Assembly: GCF_022843985.1 (NCBI RefSeq)
Contig: NZ_JALHMP010000009.1
Location: 1 to 64,000, forward strand
Direction of reading: 5' to 3'
Source: Phreatobacter sp.
GTDB lineage: Bacteria; Pseudomonadota; Alphaproteobacteria; Rhizobiales; Phreatobacteraceae
DNA length: 64,000 bases
Shown here piece by piece: positions 55,092 through 63,700 of the stretch. The stretch's first letter is position 1, and each line of letters begins with the position of its first letter. Position numbers and translations under genes: made by a program. Under the pieces are notes generated by a model. That model was not told the origin of the DNA, searched no databases, and saw only the letters and a list, made by a program, of their open reading frames with translations.

Positions 55092-55454
55092 TCAGGGCTG
55101 AGCGGGGGCGCTGTCGGCGGCGGCGAGCGCGAGGGCCATCAGCGCCTGCTCACGCTCCACCAGCAGCCGGGCATGGTCGAGGGCGAGAGCAAAATCCTCC
55201 TCCAGCAGCGCGAACTGCATGCCGAGGACGAGTGGCCGGGCGCTCGGCATGGCTTCGAGGATCAGGGCGATCCGTGCGGCGAGATCGGCATGGCTGATAG
55301 CGTCGAAGCCCTTGAGCAGGATCTCCTGCACCAGAAAGGCGATGCTCTTGCCGATCGTGTCGACCTCCTCGATCCGCAGCAGCAGGCCCAGTTCGCGGGC
55401 GGCCGGAGCATCGGGAAGGGCGCGGGCCACGGGGAGGCCGGACAAGTCGGACAT
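55092..55454 (-). CDS. Small helical protein of unknown function at the head of the sugar operon
   Basis: This 120-residue acidic, Ala/Leu-rich protein appears all helical: helices about 15-50 (LGLLLRIEEVDTIGKSIAFLVQEILL) and 60-105 (DLAARIALILEAMP...LEEDFALALDHARLLVEREQAL) suggest a TPR-like or chaperone-like fold. I do not recognise the family; similarity to type III secretion chaperones is only structural intuition. It starts at the AT-rich divergent region facing flagellin gene 1, and precedes the sugar operon by 80 bp. Placement suggests a flagellin-related role, for example as chaperone. Confidence 0.65.
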   Translation of the reverse strand: MSDLSGLPVARALPDAPAARELGLLLRIEEVDTIGKSIAFLVQEILLKGFDAISHADLAARIALILEAMPSARPLVLGMQFALLEEDFALALDHARLLVEREQALMALALAAADSAPAQP

Positions 55455-55616
55455 GAATCACCTGAAGTCTCGCCAGAGCACTGTCAGTAAATTGTCAAGA
55501 TTAACAAATCATAAACAAAATAGAATTCGCGTTATGTTTACCATTAATTCCGGCTCATCAATTCTCCCGGAAGAAAAAAGTCTTTTTTAATTGGCGTAAT
55601 GGACAGTCACCGTGCC
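55455..55616. promoter_or_regulatory. AT-rich divergent promoter region of the sugar operon and flagellin 1
   Basis: This 160-bp stretch is unusually AT-rich for the window (runs such as TTAACAAATCATAAACAAAAT and AAGAAAAAAGTCTTTTTTAATT). The latter includes an inverted repeat AAAAAAG/CTTTTTT. It separates two divergent transcription units and must hold both promoters. No clear sigma-54 or sigma-28 consensus was found by eye. Confidence 0.6.
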
Positions 55617-55700
55617 TTCGAGAATTGAAGGGCCTCCCAGAAAGCGGAGGCGTCATCGTCCACCCCTCAGAAGCAGGGGTCCCTAGGAAAGGGTTCTACC
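55617..55700 (+). promoter_or_regulatory. Structured 5' leader of flagellin gene 1
   Basis: TTCGAGAATTGAAGG starts an 84-base segment conserved before the second flagellin gene. It holds hairpin 1 (GCCTCC/GGAGGC, loop CAGAAAGC) at 55632-55651 and hairpin 2 (ACCCCT/AGGGGT, loop CAGAAGC) at 55662-55680, then the ribosome site AGGAAAGGG seven bases from the ATG. Conservation of both stems with loop changes suggests an RNA control element, for example for a FlbT-like or CsrA-like regulator. Confidence 0.75.
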
Positions 55701-56804
55701 ATGTCTGACATCACCATTTCGCGCGGCGTTCGTTCCAACCTCCTCGCGCTGCAGAACATCGCCGCCGGCCGAGAGACCATCCAGGGCCGCCTCGCCTCGG
55801 GCAAGAAGGTCAATTCGGCCCTCGACAACCCCACGAACTTCTTCACCGCCGCCTCGCTGAACTCACGTTCGAACGACCTCGGTGCGCTGCTGGACGGCAT
55901 GTCCAACGGCATCAAGACCCTGGAAGCCGCCGACAACGGCCTGAAGTCGATCACCAAGACGGTCGAGTCGCTGCAGTCCACCATCCGCCAGGCGCGTCAG
56001 GACAAGTCCTGGCAGGGTGAGAGCTACGCCTTCACCGCGACCGCCGGCACCGGTAACATCGTCTTCACCGGCGGCGCCGTCGGCACCACCGCCGTCACGG
56101 TGGCGGTCACGGCCAATGCCTCGGTCGACGACGTCGTCGCCGCGATCAACGGCAACTCGTCGCTGACGTCCAAGGTTCGCGCCTCGAACGACAACGGCAA
56201 GCTGCGCGTCGAGAATCTGTCGACCGCCACCCTGACCGTCACCGACACGGCCGTCGCCACCACCGGCACCGGCGGCACGATCGGCGGCAACACGGTTCGC
56301 GCCGACCTGGTCAAGCAGTTCAACGATCTGCGCCAGCAGCTCGACCGGACCGCGGAAGACGCCTCCTTCAACGGCATCAACCTGCTGCGCGGCGACTCCC
56401 TCGCCATCACCTTCAACGAGACCGGTTCGTCGTCGCTGAACATCCAGTCCAAGGGCGGCCAGGCGATCAACTCGACCAACCTCGGCATCGACACGCAGGC
56501 GACCTCGGTGGCCGACACCGACGTCGGACTGGATGCGATCCTCGGTAAGCTGTCTACGGCTCTCGGTTCGCTGCGGTCGCAGTCCTCGTCCTTCGGTTCG
56601 AACCTCTCGGTGGTGCAGAACCGTCAGGACTTCTCCAAGTCGATGATCAACACGCTGCGCGGTGGTGCGGACAACCTCACCCTCGCCGACCAGAACGAGG
56701 AAGGCGCCAACCTGCTCGCGCTCAATACCCGCGCCCAGCTCGCCACCTCGGCCCTGTCCTTCGCCTCGCAGGGCGACCAGCAGGTCCTCCAGTTCCTCCG
56801 CTGA
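55701..56804 (+). CDS. Flagellin, copy 1
   Basis: This 367-residue flagellin has the standard conserved N-terminal D0/D1 (MSDITISRGVRSNLLALQNI to about 110) and C-terminal D1/D0 (ending SFASQGDQQVLQFLR). The middle is short (about 108-205) and contains the flagellin hook IN-type block VAVTANASVDDVVAAINGN. It has no Cys. It is rich in Ser/Thr, possible O-glycosylation sites. It is 93-94% identical to copy 2 (24 differences counted by eye). Flagellin is exported by the flagellar type III system and polymerises into the filament. A double terminator follows. Confidence 0.97.
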   Translation: MSDITISRGVRSNLLALQNIAAGRETIQGRLASGKKVNSALDNPTNFFTAASLNSRSNDLGALLDGMSNGIKTLEAADNGLKSITKTVESLQSTIRQARQDKSWQGESYAFTATAGTGNIVFTGGAVGTTAVTVAVTANASVDDVVAAINGNSSLTSKVRASNDNGKLRVENLSTATLTVTDTAVATTGTGGTIGGNTVRADLVKQFNDLRQQLDRTAEDASFNGINLLRGDSLAITFNETGSSSLNIQSKGGQAINSTNLGIDTQATSVADTDVGLDAILGKLSTALGSLRSQSSSFGSNLSVVQNRQDFSKSMINTLRGGADNLTLADQNEEGANLLALNTRAQLATSALSFASQGDQQVLQFLR

Positions 56805-56828
56805 TCGTCCAGCATCTCCACGCTCCAG

Positions 56829-56855
56829 AAGGGCGGCCTCAGGGCCGCCCTTTTT
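56829..56855 (+). terminator. Intrinsic terminator of flagellin 1, first of two
   Basis: AGGGCGGCC, loop TCAG and GGCCGCCCT form a 9-bp stem followed by a T-run (CCCTTTTTCGTTT). It lies about 25 bases after the stop. Confidence 0.93.
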
Positions 56856-56907
56856 CGTTTGAGGCGCGGCACGCGTCCTGGCCACTTTTCCTGCTTCGCG
56901 TGTCACG

Positions 56908-56930
56908 GGCGGCCTCCTGGCCGCCTTTTT
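56908..56930 (+). terminator. Intrinsic terminator, second of two after flagellin 1
   Basis: GGCGGCC, loop TCCT and GGCCGCC form a 7-bp stem followed by TTTTT. It lies about 53 bp after the first terminator and resembles it closely, suggesting local duplication. The 361-bp gap between the flagellin genes (56805-57165) is otherwise taken up by the presumed promoter of copy 2 and its leader. Confidence 0.85.
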
Positions 56931-57078
56931 CGTCCGCTGTGCGCCTTTCGGCGCCGACACCCGTGGCGCGGGAACAGGGCAAGGTTTGGTCAAGGATAAC
57001 GGGGGGTGTCGAGACATGGTAAAAAACTTCTGCCGCGTATGCATTTTGTTAACGATGTTGGTGCAACGTGATCCCGTC

Positions 57079-57165
57079 TTCGAGAACTGAAGGCCCTCCC
57101 AGGATGTGGAGGTTGCGTATCGACCACCCCTCAGAATAAGGGGTCCCTAGGAGAGGGCAGTATCC
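57079..57165 (+). promoter_or_regulatory. Structured 5' leader of flagellin gene 2
   Basis: TTCGAGAACTGAAGGCCC starts an 87-base segment homologous to the leader of copy 1. Hairpin 1 (CCTCC/GGAGG, loop CAGGATGT) is at 57095-57112 and hairpin 2 (ACCCCT/AGGGGT, loop CAGAATA) at 57126-57144. The ribosome site is GAGAGGG. In this copy CCCTC (57128-57132) could instead pair with GAGGG of the ribosome site, which would block translation. The loop GGAUGU part resembles a CsrA-type site, but no CsrA test was possible. Confidence 0.75.
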
Positions 57166-58269
57166 ATGTCTGACATCACCATTTCGCGCGGCGTTCGCTC
57201 GAACCTTCTCGCGCTCCAGAACATTTCGTCCCTGCGCGAAACCATCCAGGGGCGCCTCGCTTCGGGCAAGAAGGTCAATTCTGCCCTCGACAATCCCACG
57301 AACTTCTTCACCGCTTCTGCGCTCAATGCCCGCGGCAACGACCTCGGCGCGCTGCTGGACTCCATGTCCAACGGCATCAAGACCCTGGAAGCCGCCGACA
57401 ACGGCCTGAAGTCGATCACCAAGACGGTCGAGTCGCTGCAGTCCGCCATCCGCCAGGCGCGTCAGGACAAATCCTACAAGGGTGAGAGCTACGCCTTCAC
57501 CGCGACCGCCGGCACCGGTAACATCGTCTTCACCGGCGGCGCCGTCGGCACCACTGCGGTCACGGTGGCGGTCACGGCCAATGCCTCGGTCGATGACGTC
57601 GTCGCCGCGATCAACGGCAACTCGTCGCTGACGTCCAAGGTTCGCGCCTCGAACGACAACGGCAAGCTGCGCGTCGAGAACCTTTCGACCGCCACCCTGA
57701 CCGTCACCGACACGGCCGTCGCCACCACCGGCACCGGCGGCACGATCGGCGGCAACACGGTTCGCGCCGACCTGATCACGCAGTTCAACGACCTTCGCCA
57801 GCAGCTCGACCGCACGGCGGAAGACGCCTCCTTCAACGGCATCAACCTGCTGCGTGGCGACGCGCTCGCCATCACCTTCAACGAGACGGGATCGTCCTCG
57901 ATCACCGTCCAGTCGAAGGGCGGCCAGTCGATCAACTCGACCAATCTCGGCATCGACGTGCAGGCCGCCTCGGTGGCCGACTCCGACGTCGGACTGGATG
58001 CGATCCTCGGTAAGCTGTCTTCGGCTCTCGGTTCGCTACGGTCGCAGTCCTCGGCCTTCGGTTCGAACCTCTCGGTGGTGCAGAACCGCCAGGACTTCAC
58101 CAAGTCGATGATCAACACGCTGCGCGGCGGTGCGGACAACCTCACCCTCGCCGACCAGAACGAGGAAGGTGCCAACCTGCTCGCGCTCAACACCCGCGCC
58201 CAGCTCGCCACCTCGGCCCTGTCCTTCGCCTCGCAGGGCGACCAGCAGGTCCTCCAGTTCCTCCGCTGA
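57166..58269 (+). CDS. Flagellin, copy 2
   Basis: This 367-residue flagellin differs from copy 1 at about 24 positions, for example ISSLRET versus IAAGRET near residue 21, SYKGES versus SWQGES near 105 and SSITVQSK versus SSLNIQSK near 250. The central segment from GESYAFTATAG to NTVRADL is identical in protein, with only about five silent base changes. It has the same domain arrangement, the hook IN-type block and no Cys. A terminator and the GT41 gene follow on the same strand, the latter 155 bp away. Confidence 0.97.
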   Translation: MSDITISRGVRSNLLALQNISSLRETIQGRLASGKKVNSALDNPTNFFTASALNARGNDLGALLDSMSNGIKTLEAADNGLKSITKTVESLQSAIRQARQDKSYKGESYAFTATAGTGNIVFTGGAVGTTAVTVAVTANASVDDVVAAINGNSSLTSKVRASNDNGKLRVENLSTATLTVTDTAVATTGTGGTIGGNTVRADLITQFNDLRQQLDRTAEDASFNGINLLRGDALAITFNETGSSSITVQSKGGQSINSTNLGIDVQAASVADSDVGLDAILGKLSSALGSLRSQSSAFGSNLSVVQNRQDFTKSMINTLRGGADNLTLADQNEEGANLLALNTRAQLATSALSFASQGDQQVLQFLR

Positions 58270-58292
58270 TCGTCCAGCATCTCCACGCTTCG

Positions 58293-58320
58293 AAAGGGCG
58301 GCCTCCGGGCCGCCCTTTCT
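58293..58320 (+). terminator. Intrinsic terminator of flagellin 2
   Basis: AAAGGGCGGCC and GGCCGCCCTTT form an 11-bp stem around a TCCG loop, followed by CTCG. It is the counterpart of the first terminator of copy 1. It has a poorer T-run, so some read-through into the glycosyltransferase gene is possible. Confidence 0.85.
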
Positions 58321-58424
58321 CGTTTCAGGCGCGGCGTTAGAGCCGCATTAACCATCTTCGCGAAGAGTGCGGAATCGGTGGGTCCGCTGCGCGCGGCCCG
58401 CAGCGCCCGTCTGTGGAGATCGTG

Positions 58425-60776
58425 ATGGCCAGAGCCCTCGAATGGAGCCGTCCCCTCGACGAGCGGACAACCGGTCATGCGGTCGACTATGCAACGCGGT
58501 CGGCCGAGGCGGCGCTGACCCGCGGCGAAGCCTCGATCGCGGTGCGCATCGCCCGGCAGCTCGGGCTCGCCCAGCCCGGGATCGCCGCCCACCGTGAACT
58601 CCTCGACAGGGCACTCGCGGTGCTGGACCAGGCGTCCGATTTCATCGCCCGCCACAGCGGCAGCAGCGATCCGGACACAGTGGAGGCGGTGGCAGCGGCG
58701 CATCTCGCCCGCGGCGACCTGATGACCGCCAGCCAGCTCTGGCTGTCCCTGGCGAAGGGTGATTCCAGCCGGGCCGACGCCTTTCTCAGCTTCGCCTGGT
58801 GCATGGCCCGTGCTGGCAACAACGAAAGCGCCGAAGCGATTGTCACCCATCTGTCGCGTCTGACCAGCCATCCGAAGATCGATGCGGTCAGCATGATGAT
58901 CGCCATGGCACGGGGTGATTTCGACGGGGCCCTTCTGCAGGCGCAGAAGGCACTCGCCGGCGATCCGGGGGCCCATGTCTGGCTGCCGCTGGGCCCGGTC
59001 TTCCACAGCACGGGGGTGGCGAACGAGGCCTCATTCGCTCTCGGCATGCGGCTCGAGGATCTCAGCGCCGTCCTGCACCTCTACGAGGTCGGCCAGAATG
59101 TCCAGGCTGGCCGGAACCGCGAGGCCATCGCCGGGGCCGATGTCGCGCTGGCCCTCATCCCCGACGACCGCTGGGCCTCGATGTTCAAGATCATGGCGCT
59201 GATGGCCTGCGAGGACAAACTGGGCGCCGCGCAGGCCCAGGCCTCGCTTGCCGCCGCCACCGGCGCCAGGCTGGATGTGCTGACGCGGCTGATCGACCTC
59301 CTGTTCGACGCCAGTGCGCACCAGCAGGTCGTCGATCTCGGCCGCATCGTGCGCGAGCGCCTGCCCGAACACAGCGCCCTCCTGTCCACGATTGCCCATG
59401 CGGCGTCGCACGTGGTGGAGATGGATCTCGCCGACGAAATTCTCTGCTCACTGGAGCCGCTGGCGGAGACGATCGTCAAGGCCGGGCTCTCCCCCTTCAT
59501 GGTTCTGGCCATGACCGACGAACCGGCAATCCAGCGGATCGCCTCCGAACGGCGCGGGCGAACCCTGCCTGGACCGACCGAGCCGCTGGACGTGCCGCTG
59601 CCGCTCCCGCCGGCGCCGGGAGAGCGGCTGCGGATCGGCTATTTTTCCAATGATTTCCATAATCACGCGACGCTGAAGCTGCTGACCGAAGCGCTGGAAT
59701 GCACCGACCGCCATCGCTTCGAGGTCATTGCCTATTCCTACGACGCCCATGCGGAGGATGCCGAGCGCGTCCGCCTGAAGGCGGCCGTGGACCGCTTTGA
59801 GGACGTGACGATGCTCACGGAAACCGAGACGGCCAGACTGATCCGCCGGGACGGCATCCACGTCCTCGTCGATCTCAAGGGCTATACGGGAGGATCGCGG
59901 CTCAGCCTGCTGAAATACCGCGCGGCACCGATCCAGGTGAACTGGCTCGGCTATCCCGGCACCTATGGCCTGGCCGAGGCCGACTATATCATCGCCGATC
60001 CCTTCATCATCCCGACCGAAGCCGAAGCCGGCTATTCGGAAGCGGTGGCCCGGCTGCCGGACTGCTACCAGCCCAACCGGCGCAGCCGGGAGGTCGTCGC
60101 AGCCCCCACCCGCGAGATGGTGGGCCTGCCGGAGACGGGCTTCGTCTTCGCCTCGTTCAACCATGTCTACAAGGTGGGCGGCACGCTCTTCGCCGCCTGG
60201 ATGGAGATCCTGAAAGGCGTGCCCGGGTCGGTACTCTGGCTCCTGTCGAAGGACCCGGCGATCGGCGAGCGCCTCCGCGCGCGCGCGGAGGCTCATGGCG
60301 TCGACCCGTCTCGGCTGGTCTTCGGGCCGGTAATGGACAACGAGTATCACCTGGCGCGGTATAATCTGGTCGATCTCGCCCTCGACACCTATCCGGTCGG
60401 CTCGCATACGACGGCGAGCGATGCCCTGTGGATGGGCGCGCCGCTTCTGGCCCTGTCCGGGAGAAGCTTCGTCTCGCGCGTCTCGGGGAGCATCCTCCGG
60501 GCGGCCGGCATGGAGCAGCTCATCGCCACCAGCTTCGACGAGTACAAGGCCAAGGCCATCGCCATCGGCAACGATCGCGGCACGGCGCAGGCCCTGCGCG
60601 AGACGCTGCTGCGGACCCGCCAGAGCGTGCCGCTCTTCGATCCCGACCGCTTCTCTGCCCATCTCGGCCTCGCCTATGAGGGCATGGTCGAGATCTGGCG
60701 CCGCGGCGAGGCACCGCACAGCTTCGACGTGCCGGCGATCGACGCCGTGGCGGCACGGTCAGTGGAAGTCGCGTGA
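58425..60776 (+). CDS. TPR plus GT41 (O-GlcNAc-transferase-like) protein, possible flagellin glycosyltransferase
   Basis: This 783-residue protein has an N-terminal helical TPR-like region (about 1-380) and a C-terminal GT41 domain (about 400-770). Catalytic features match OGT: RIGYFSNDFHNHAT (His for the base-like position), FASFNHVYKVGG (nucleotide-binding Lys region) and GSHTTASDALWMGAP. GGAG six bases before the ATG at 58425 fixes the start. GT41 enzymes transfer sugars to Ser/Thr of proteins. FlmG of Caulobacter has the same TPR plus GT layout and glycosylates flagellin. Direct linkage to two flagellin genes supports the same role here; the sugar is not known. Confidence 0.88.
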   Translation: MARALEWSRPLDERTTGHAVDYATRSAEAALTRGEASIAVRIARQLGLAQPGIAAHRELLDRALAVLDQASDFIARHSGSSDPDTVEAVAAAHLARGDLMTASQLWLSLAKGDSSRADAFLSFAWCMARAGNNESAEAIVTHLSRLTSHPKIDAVSMMIAMARGDFDGALLQAQKALAGDPGAHVWLPLGPVFHSTGVANEASFALGMRLEDLSAVLHLYEVGQNVQAGRNREAIAGADVALALIPDDRWASMFKIMALMACEDKLGAAQAQASLAAATGARLDVLTRLIDLLFDASAHQQVVDLGRIVRERLPEHSALLSTIAHAASHVVEMDLADEILCSLEPLAETIVKAGLSPFMVLAMTDEPAIQRIASERRGRTLPGPTEPLDVPLPLPPAPGERLRIGYFSNDFHNHATLKLLTEALECTDRHRFEVIAYSYDAHAEDAERVRLKAAVDRFEDVTMLTETETARLIRRDGIHVLVDLKGYTGGSRLSLLKYRAAPIQVNWLGYPGTYGLAEADYIIADPFIIPTEAEAGYSEAVARLPDCYQPNRRSREVVAAPTREMVGLPETGFVFASFNHVYKVGGTLFAAWMEILKGVPGSVLWLLSKDPAIGERLRARAEAHGVDPSRLVFGPVMDNEYHLARYNLVDLALDTYPVGSHTTASDALWMGAPLLALSGRSFVSRVSGSILRAAGMEQLIATSFDEYKAKAIAIGNDRGTAQALRETLLRTRQSVPLFDPDRFSAHLGLAYEGMVEIWRRGEAPHSFDVPAIDAVAARSVEVA

Positions 60777-63700
60777 CTTCGGCAGGATCCTGACATCGCG
60801 CGGGTGGCGGCCGCCTCCACGCGGATATTGCGGCCGTGAGACCTCGTCGGCGCGGGCAAGGCTGTCGCGCATCGGGTCGTCCGACAGGTGCTGCAGATCG
60901 GCCGTGCGGTCGATGATGTCCTCCGCCATGAGGTGGACGACGCCCTCGGGGCTCCGCTGGATCAGGCCCGCGACCATGAGCAGCCGCGCGCCCATGATGG
61001 CGCGGCGGAAGCGCTCCATATGGCGGGCCCAGAGCACCACATTGGTGATGCCGGTCTCGTCCTCCAGGGTGATGAAGATGGCGGTGCCCTTGCCCGGCCG
61101 CTGGCGCACCAGGACGACGCCGGCCACGCGGGCCCGCGCGCCGTTGGCGGCGGCGGCGAGCTCCGCGCAGGTCGAGATGCCCTCGGCGGTGAGGCGCTCG
61201 CGTAGGAAGGACAGCGGGTGGGCCTTCAGCGACAGCCGCGCCGTCTGGTAGTCGGCAACGACATGTTCCGACAGGGGCATGGCGGGGAGGTTCGCATCGA
61301 CCTCCGCGCCGAGTTCCTTCGCATCCGCCGCGGCGAAAAGCGGTAGCGGATCGTCGTCCGGCAGGCGCCGCACCGCCCACAGCGCCTCTCGCCGATCGAG
61401 GCCGATGGAGCGAAAGGCGTCGGCATCGGCGAGGATGTGGAGCGCCCGTGCCGGCAGGGCGCAGCGGCGGGCGAGGTCCTCGACATCGGCGAAGGGGCGC
61501 GTGCGCGCCGCGACCAGCCTTTCGGCCCAGGCCTCGTGAAAGCCGTCGAGCTGGCGGAAGCCGAGGCGCAGGGCGTGGCCGTCCCGGCCGCGTGCGAGGC
61601 TGTTGTCCCAGAGGCTCGCATTGACGTCGACGGCGCGGACCTCGACGCCGTGCTCGCGCGCGTCGCGGACGATCTGGGCCGGCGCATAGAAGCCCATGGG
61701 CTGGGCGTTGAGGAGGGCGCAGGCGAAGATCGCGGGGTGGTGGCATTTGATCCAGGAGGAGATGTAGACGAGCTTGGCGAAGGAGGCGGCGTGGCTTTCG
61801 GGGAAGCCATAGCTGCCGAAGCCCTTGATCTGGTCGAAGCAGCGCTGGGCGAAGGCTGGATCGTAGCCGCGCGCCACCATGCGGCCGGTCATCAGCGTCT
61901 CGAACCGGCCGATCGTGCCGACATTGCGGAAGGTCGCCATGGCGCGGCGCAGGCCGTTGGCCTCGTCTGCGGTGAATTTCGCCGCCACCATGGCGAGGCG
62001 CATGGCCTGTTCCTGGAACAGCGGCACGCCGCAGGTCTTGTTCAGCACCTGGTAGAGCTCGTCCGGCTCCCCGTGCCCGGGAGCCGGCGAGGGATAGACG
62101 ACGGGTTCCAAGCCGGCCCGCCGCTTCAGATAGGGATGCACCATGTCGCCCTCGATGGGCCCCGGCCGGACGATGGCGACCTGGATGACGAGGTCGTAGA
62201 GATTGCGGGGTTTGAGGCGCGGCAGCATGTTGATCTGCGCCCGGCTCTCCACCTGGAAGACGCCGATGGAATCGCCGCGGCAGAGCATGTCGTAGACGGC
62301 GGGGTCGTCGGGCGGCACGTTGAAGAGGTCGAGGTCCGGCCCGCCGGTGGCGCGCAGCAGGCCAAAGGCCTTGCGGATGCAGGTCAGCATGCCCAGCGCG
62401 AGGACATCGACCTTCATCAGGCCGAGCGCGTCGATGTCGTCCTTGTCCCATTCGATGAAGGTGCGGTCGGCCATGGCGGCATTGCCGATGGGAACCGTCT
62501 CGTCGAGCCGCGCGCCGGTCAGCACGAAGCCGCCGACATGCTGGGAGAGGTGACGCGGAAAGCCGATGAGGCGTTCGGCGAGGCCGACGGCGCGGCGGAT
62601 GAGGGGGTTGACCGGGTCGAGCCCGGCCTCGCGGACATAATGGTCGCCGATGGCGGTGCCCCATGAGCCCCAGACCATGCCGGCGAGGCGGCCGGTGACG
62701 TCCTCGGTGAGGCCGAGGGCCTTGCCGACCTCGCGGATGGCGCTGCGCGGCCGATAGCTGATGACGGTGGCGGCGATGCCGGCACGCTCGCGGCCGTAGC
62801 GGGCATAGATGTGCTGGATGACCTCCTCGCGGCGCTCGTGCTCGAAATCGACGTCGATGTCCGGCGGCTCGCGCCGTTCGGATGAGATGAAGCGGGCGAA
62901 GAGCAGGTCGTGGTCGTTGGGGTCCACCGCGGTGATGCCGAGCACGTAGCAGACGGCGGAATTGGCGGCCGAGCCGCGGCCCTGGCAGAGGATGCCCTTG
63001 TCCTCGGCGACGCGGACGATGTCGACGATGGTGAGGAAGTAGCGGGCATAGTCGAGGCTGGCGATGAGGGTGAGCTCTTCGGCGAGGAGCTTCTCGACCT
63101 TCGCCGGCACCGCGCCGCCATAGCGGTGTGCGGCGCGTTCCCAGGTGATCTTTTCCAGCCAGCCCTGCGGCGTCCAGCCGGGCGGCACCGGCTCCTCCGG
63201 ATATTCGTATTTCAGCTCGGCCAGCGAGAAGTCCATGCGGGACAGCAGGTGCTGCGTCTCCACGATGGCCTCGGGGCAGTCGCGGAAGAGCCGCGCCATC
63301 TCGTGCCCCGGTTTCAGGTGGCGCTCGGCATTAGCCGCCAGCCGGAAACCCGCCTCCTCGATGCTGACGCCCTCGCAGATGCAGGTCAGTACGTCCTGCA
63401 GGTCGCGCTGGACGGGGTCGTGGTAGAGCACGTCGTTGACGGCGATCAGCGGCACGCCCGCCGCCTCGCCGAGGCTCCGCAGGCGGAACAGGCGGCGGCG
63501 GTCCTCGCCGTTGCGGCCCATGGTGGCGCCGAGCCAGAGCTGGCCGGGCGCAGCTCCTGCGAGCGCGCCCAGCGGCGCCCCGAGACCCGCTTCGTCCTCG
63601 CCCGGCATCAGGATGAGCAGGAGATCGCGGGTGTCGGCGAGGAGATCGTCGAGGGTGAGCCGGCACTCGCCCTTGCCGCCGCGCAGGTTGCCGGTGGTGA

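Noticed and set aside
55455-55700. Sigma-54 or sigma-28 promoter before flagellin 1
   Set aside because: No convincing TGGCAC-TTGC or TAAA-GCCGATAA pair was found by eye, so none is annotated.
57100-57107. CsrA binding site in the first leader hairpin of flagellin 2
   Set aside because: The loop CAGGATGT resembles the preferred GGAUGU core, but copy 1 has CAGAAAGC without GGA, so the site is not conserved between the two leaders.
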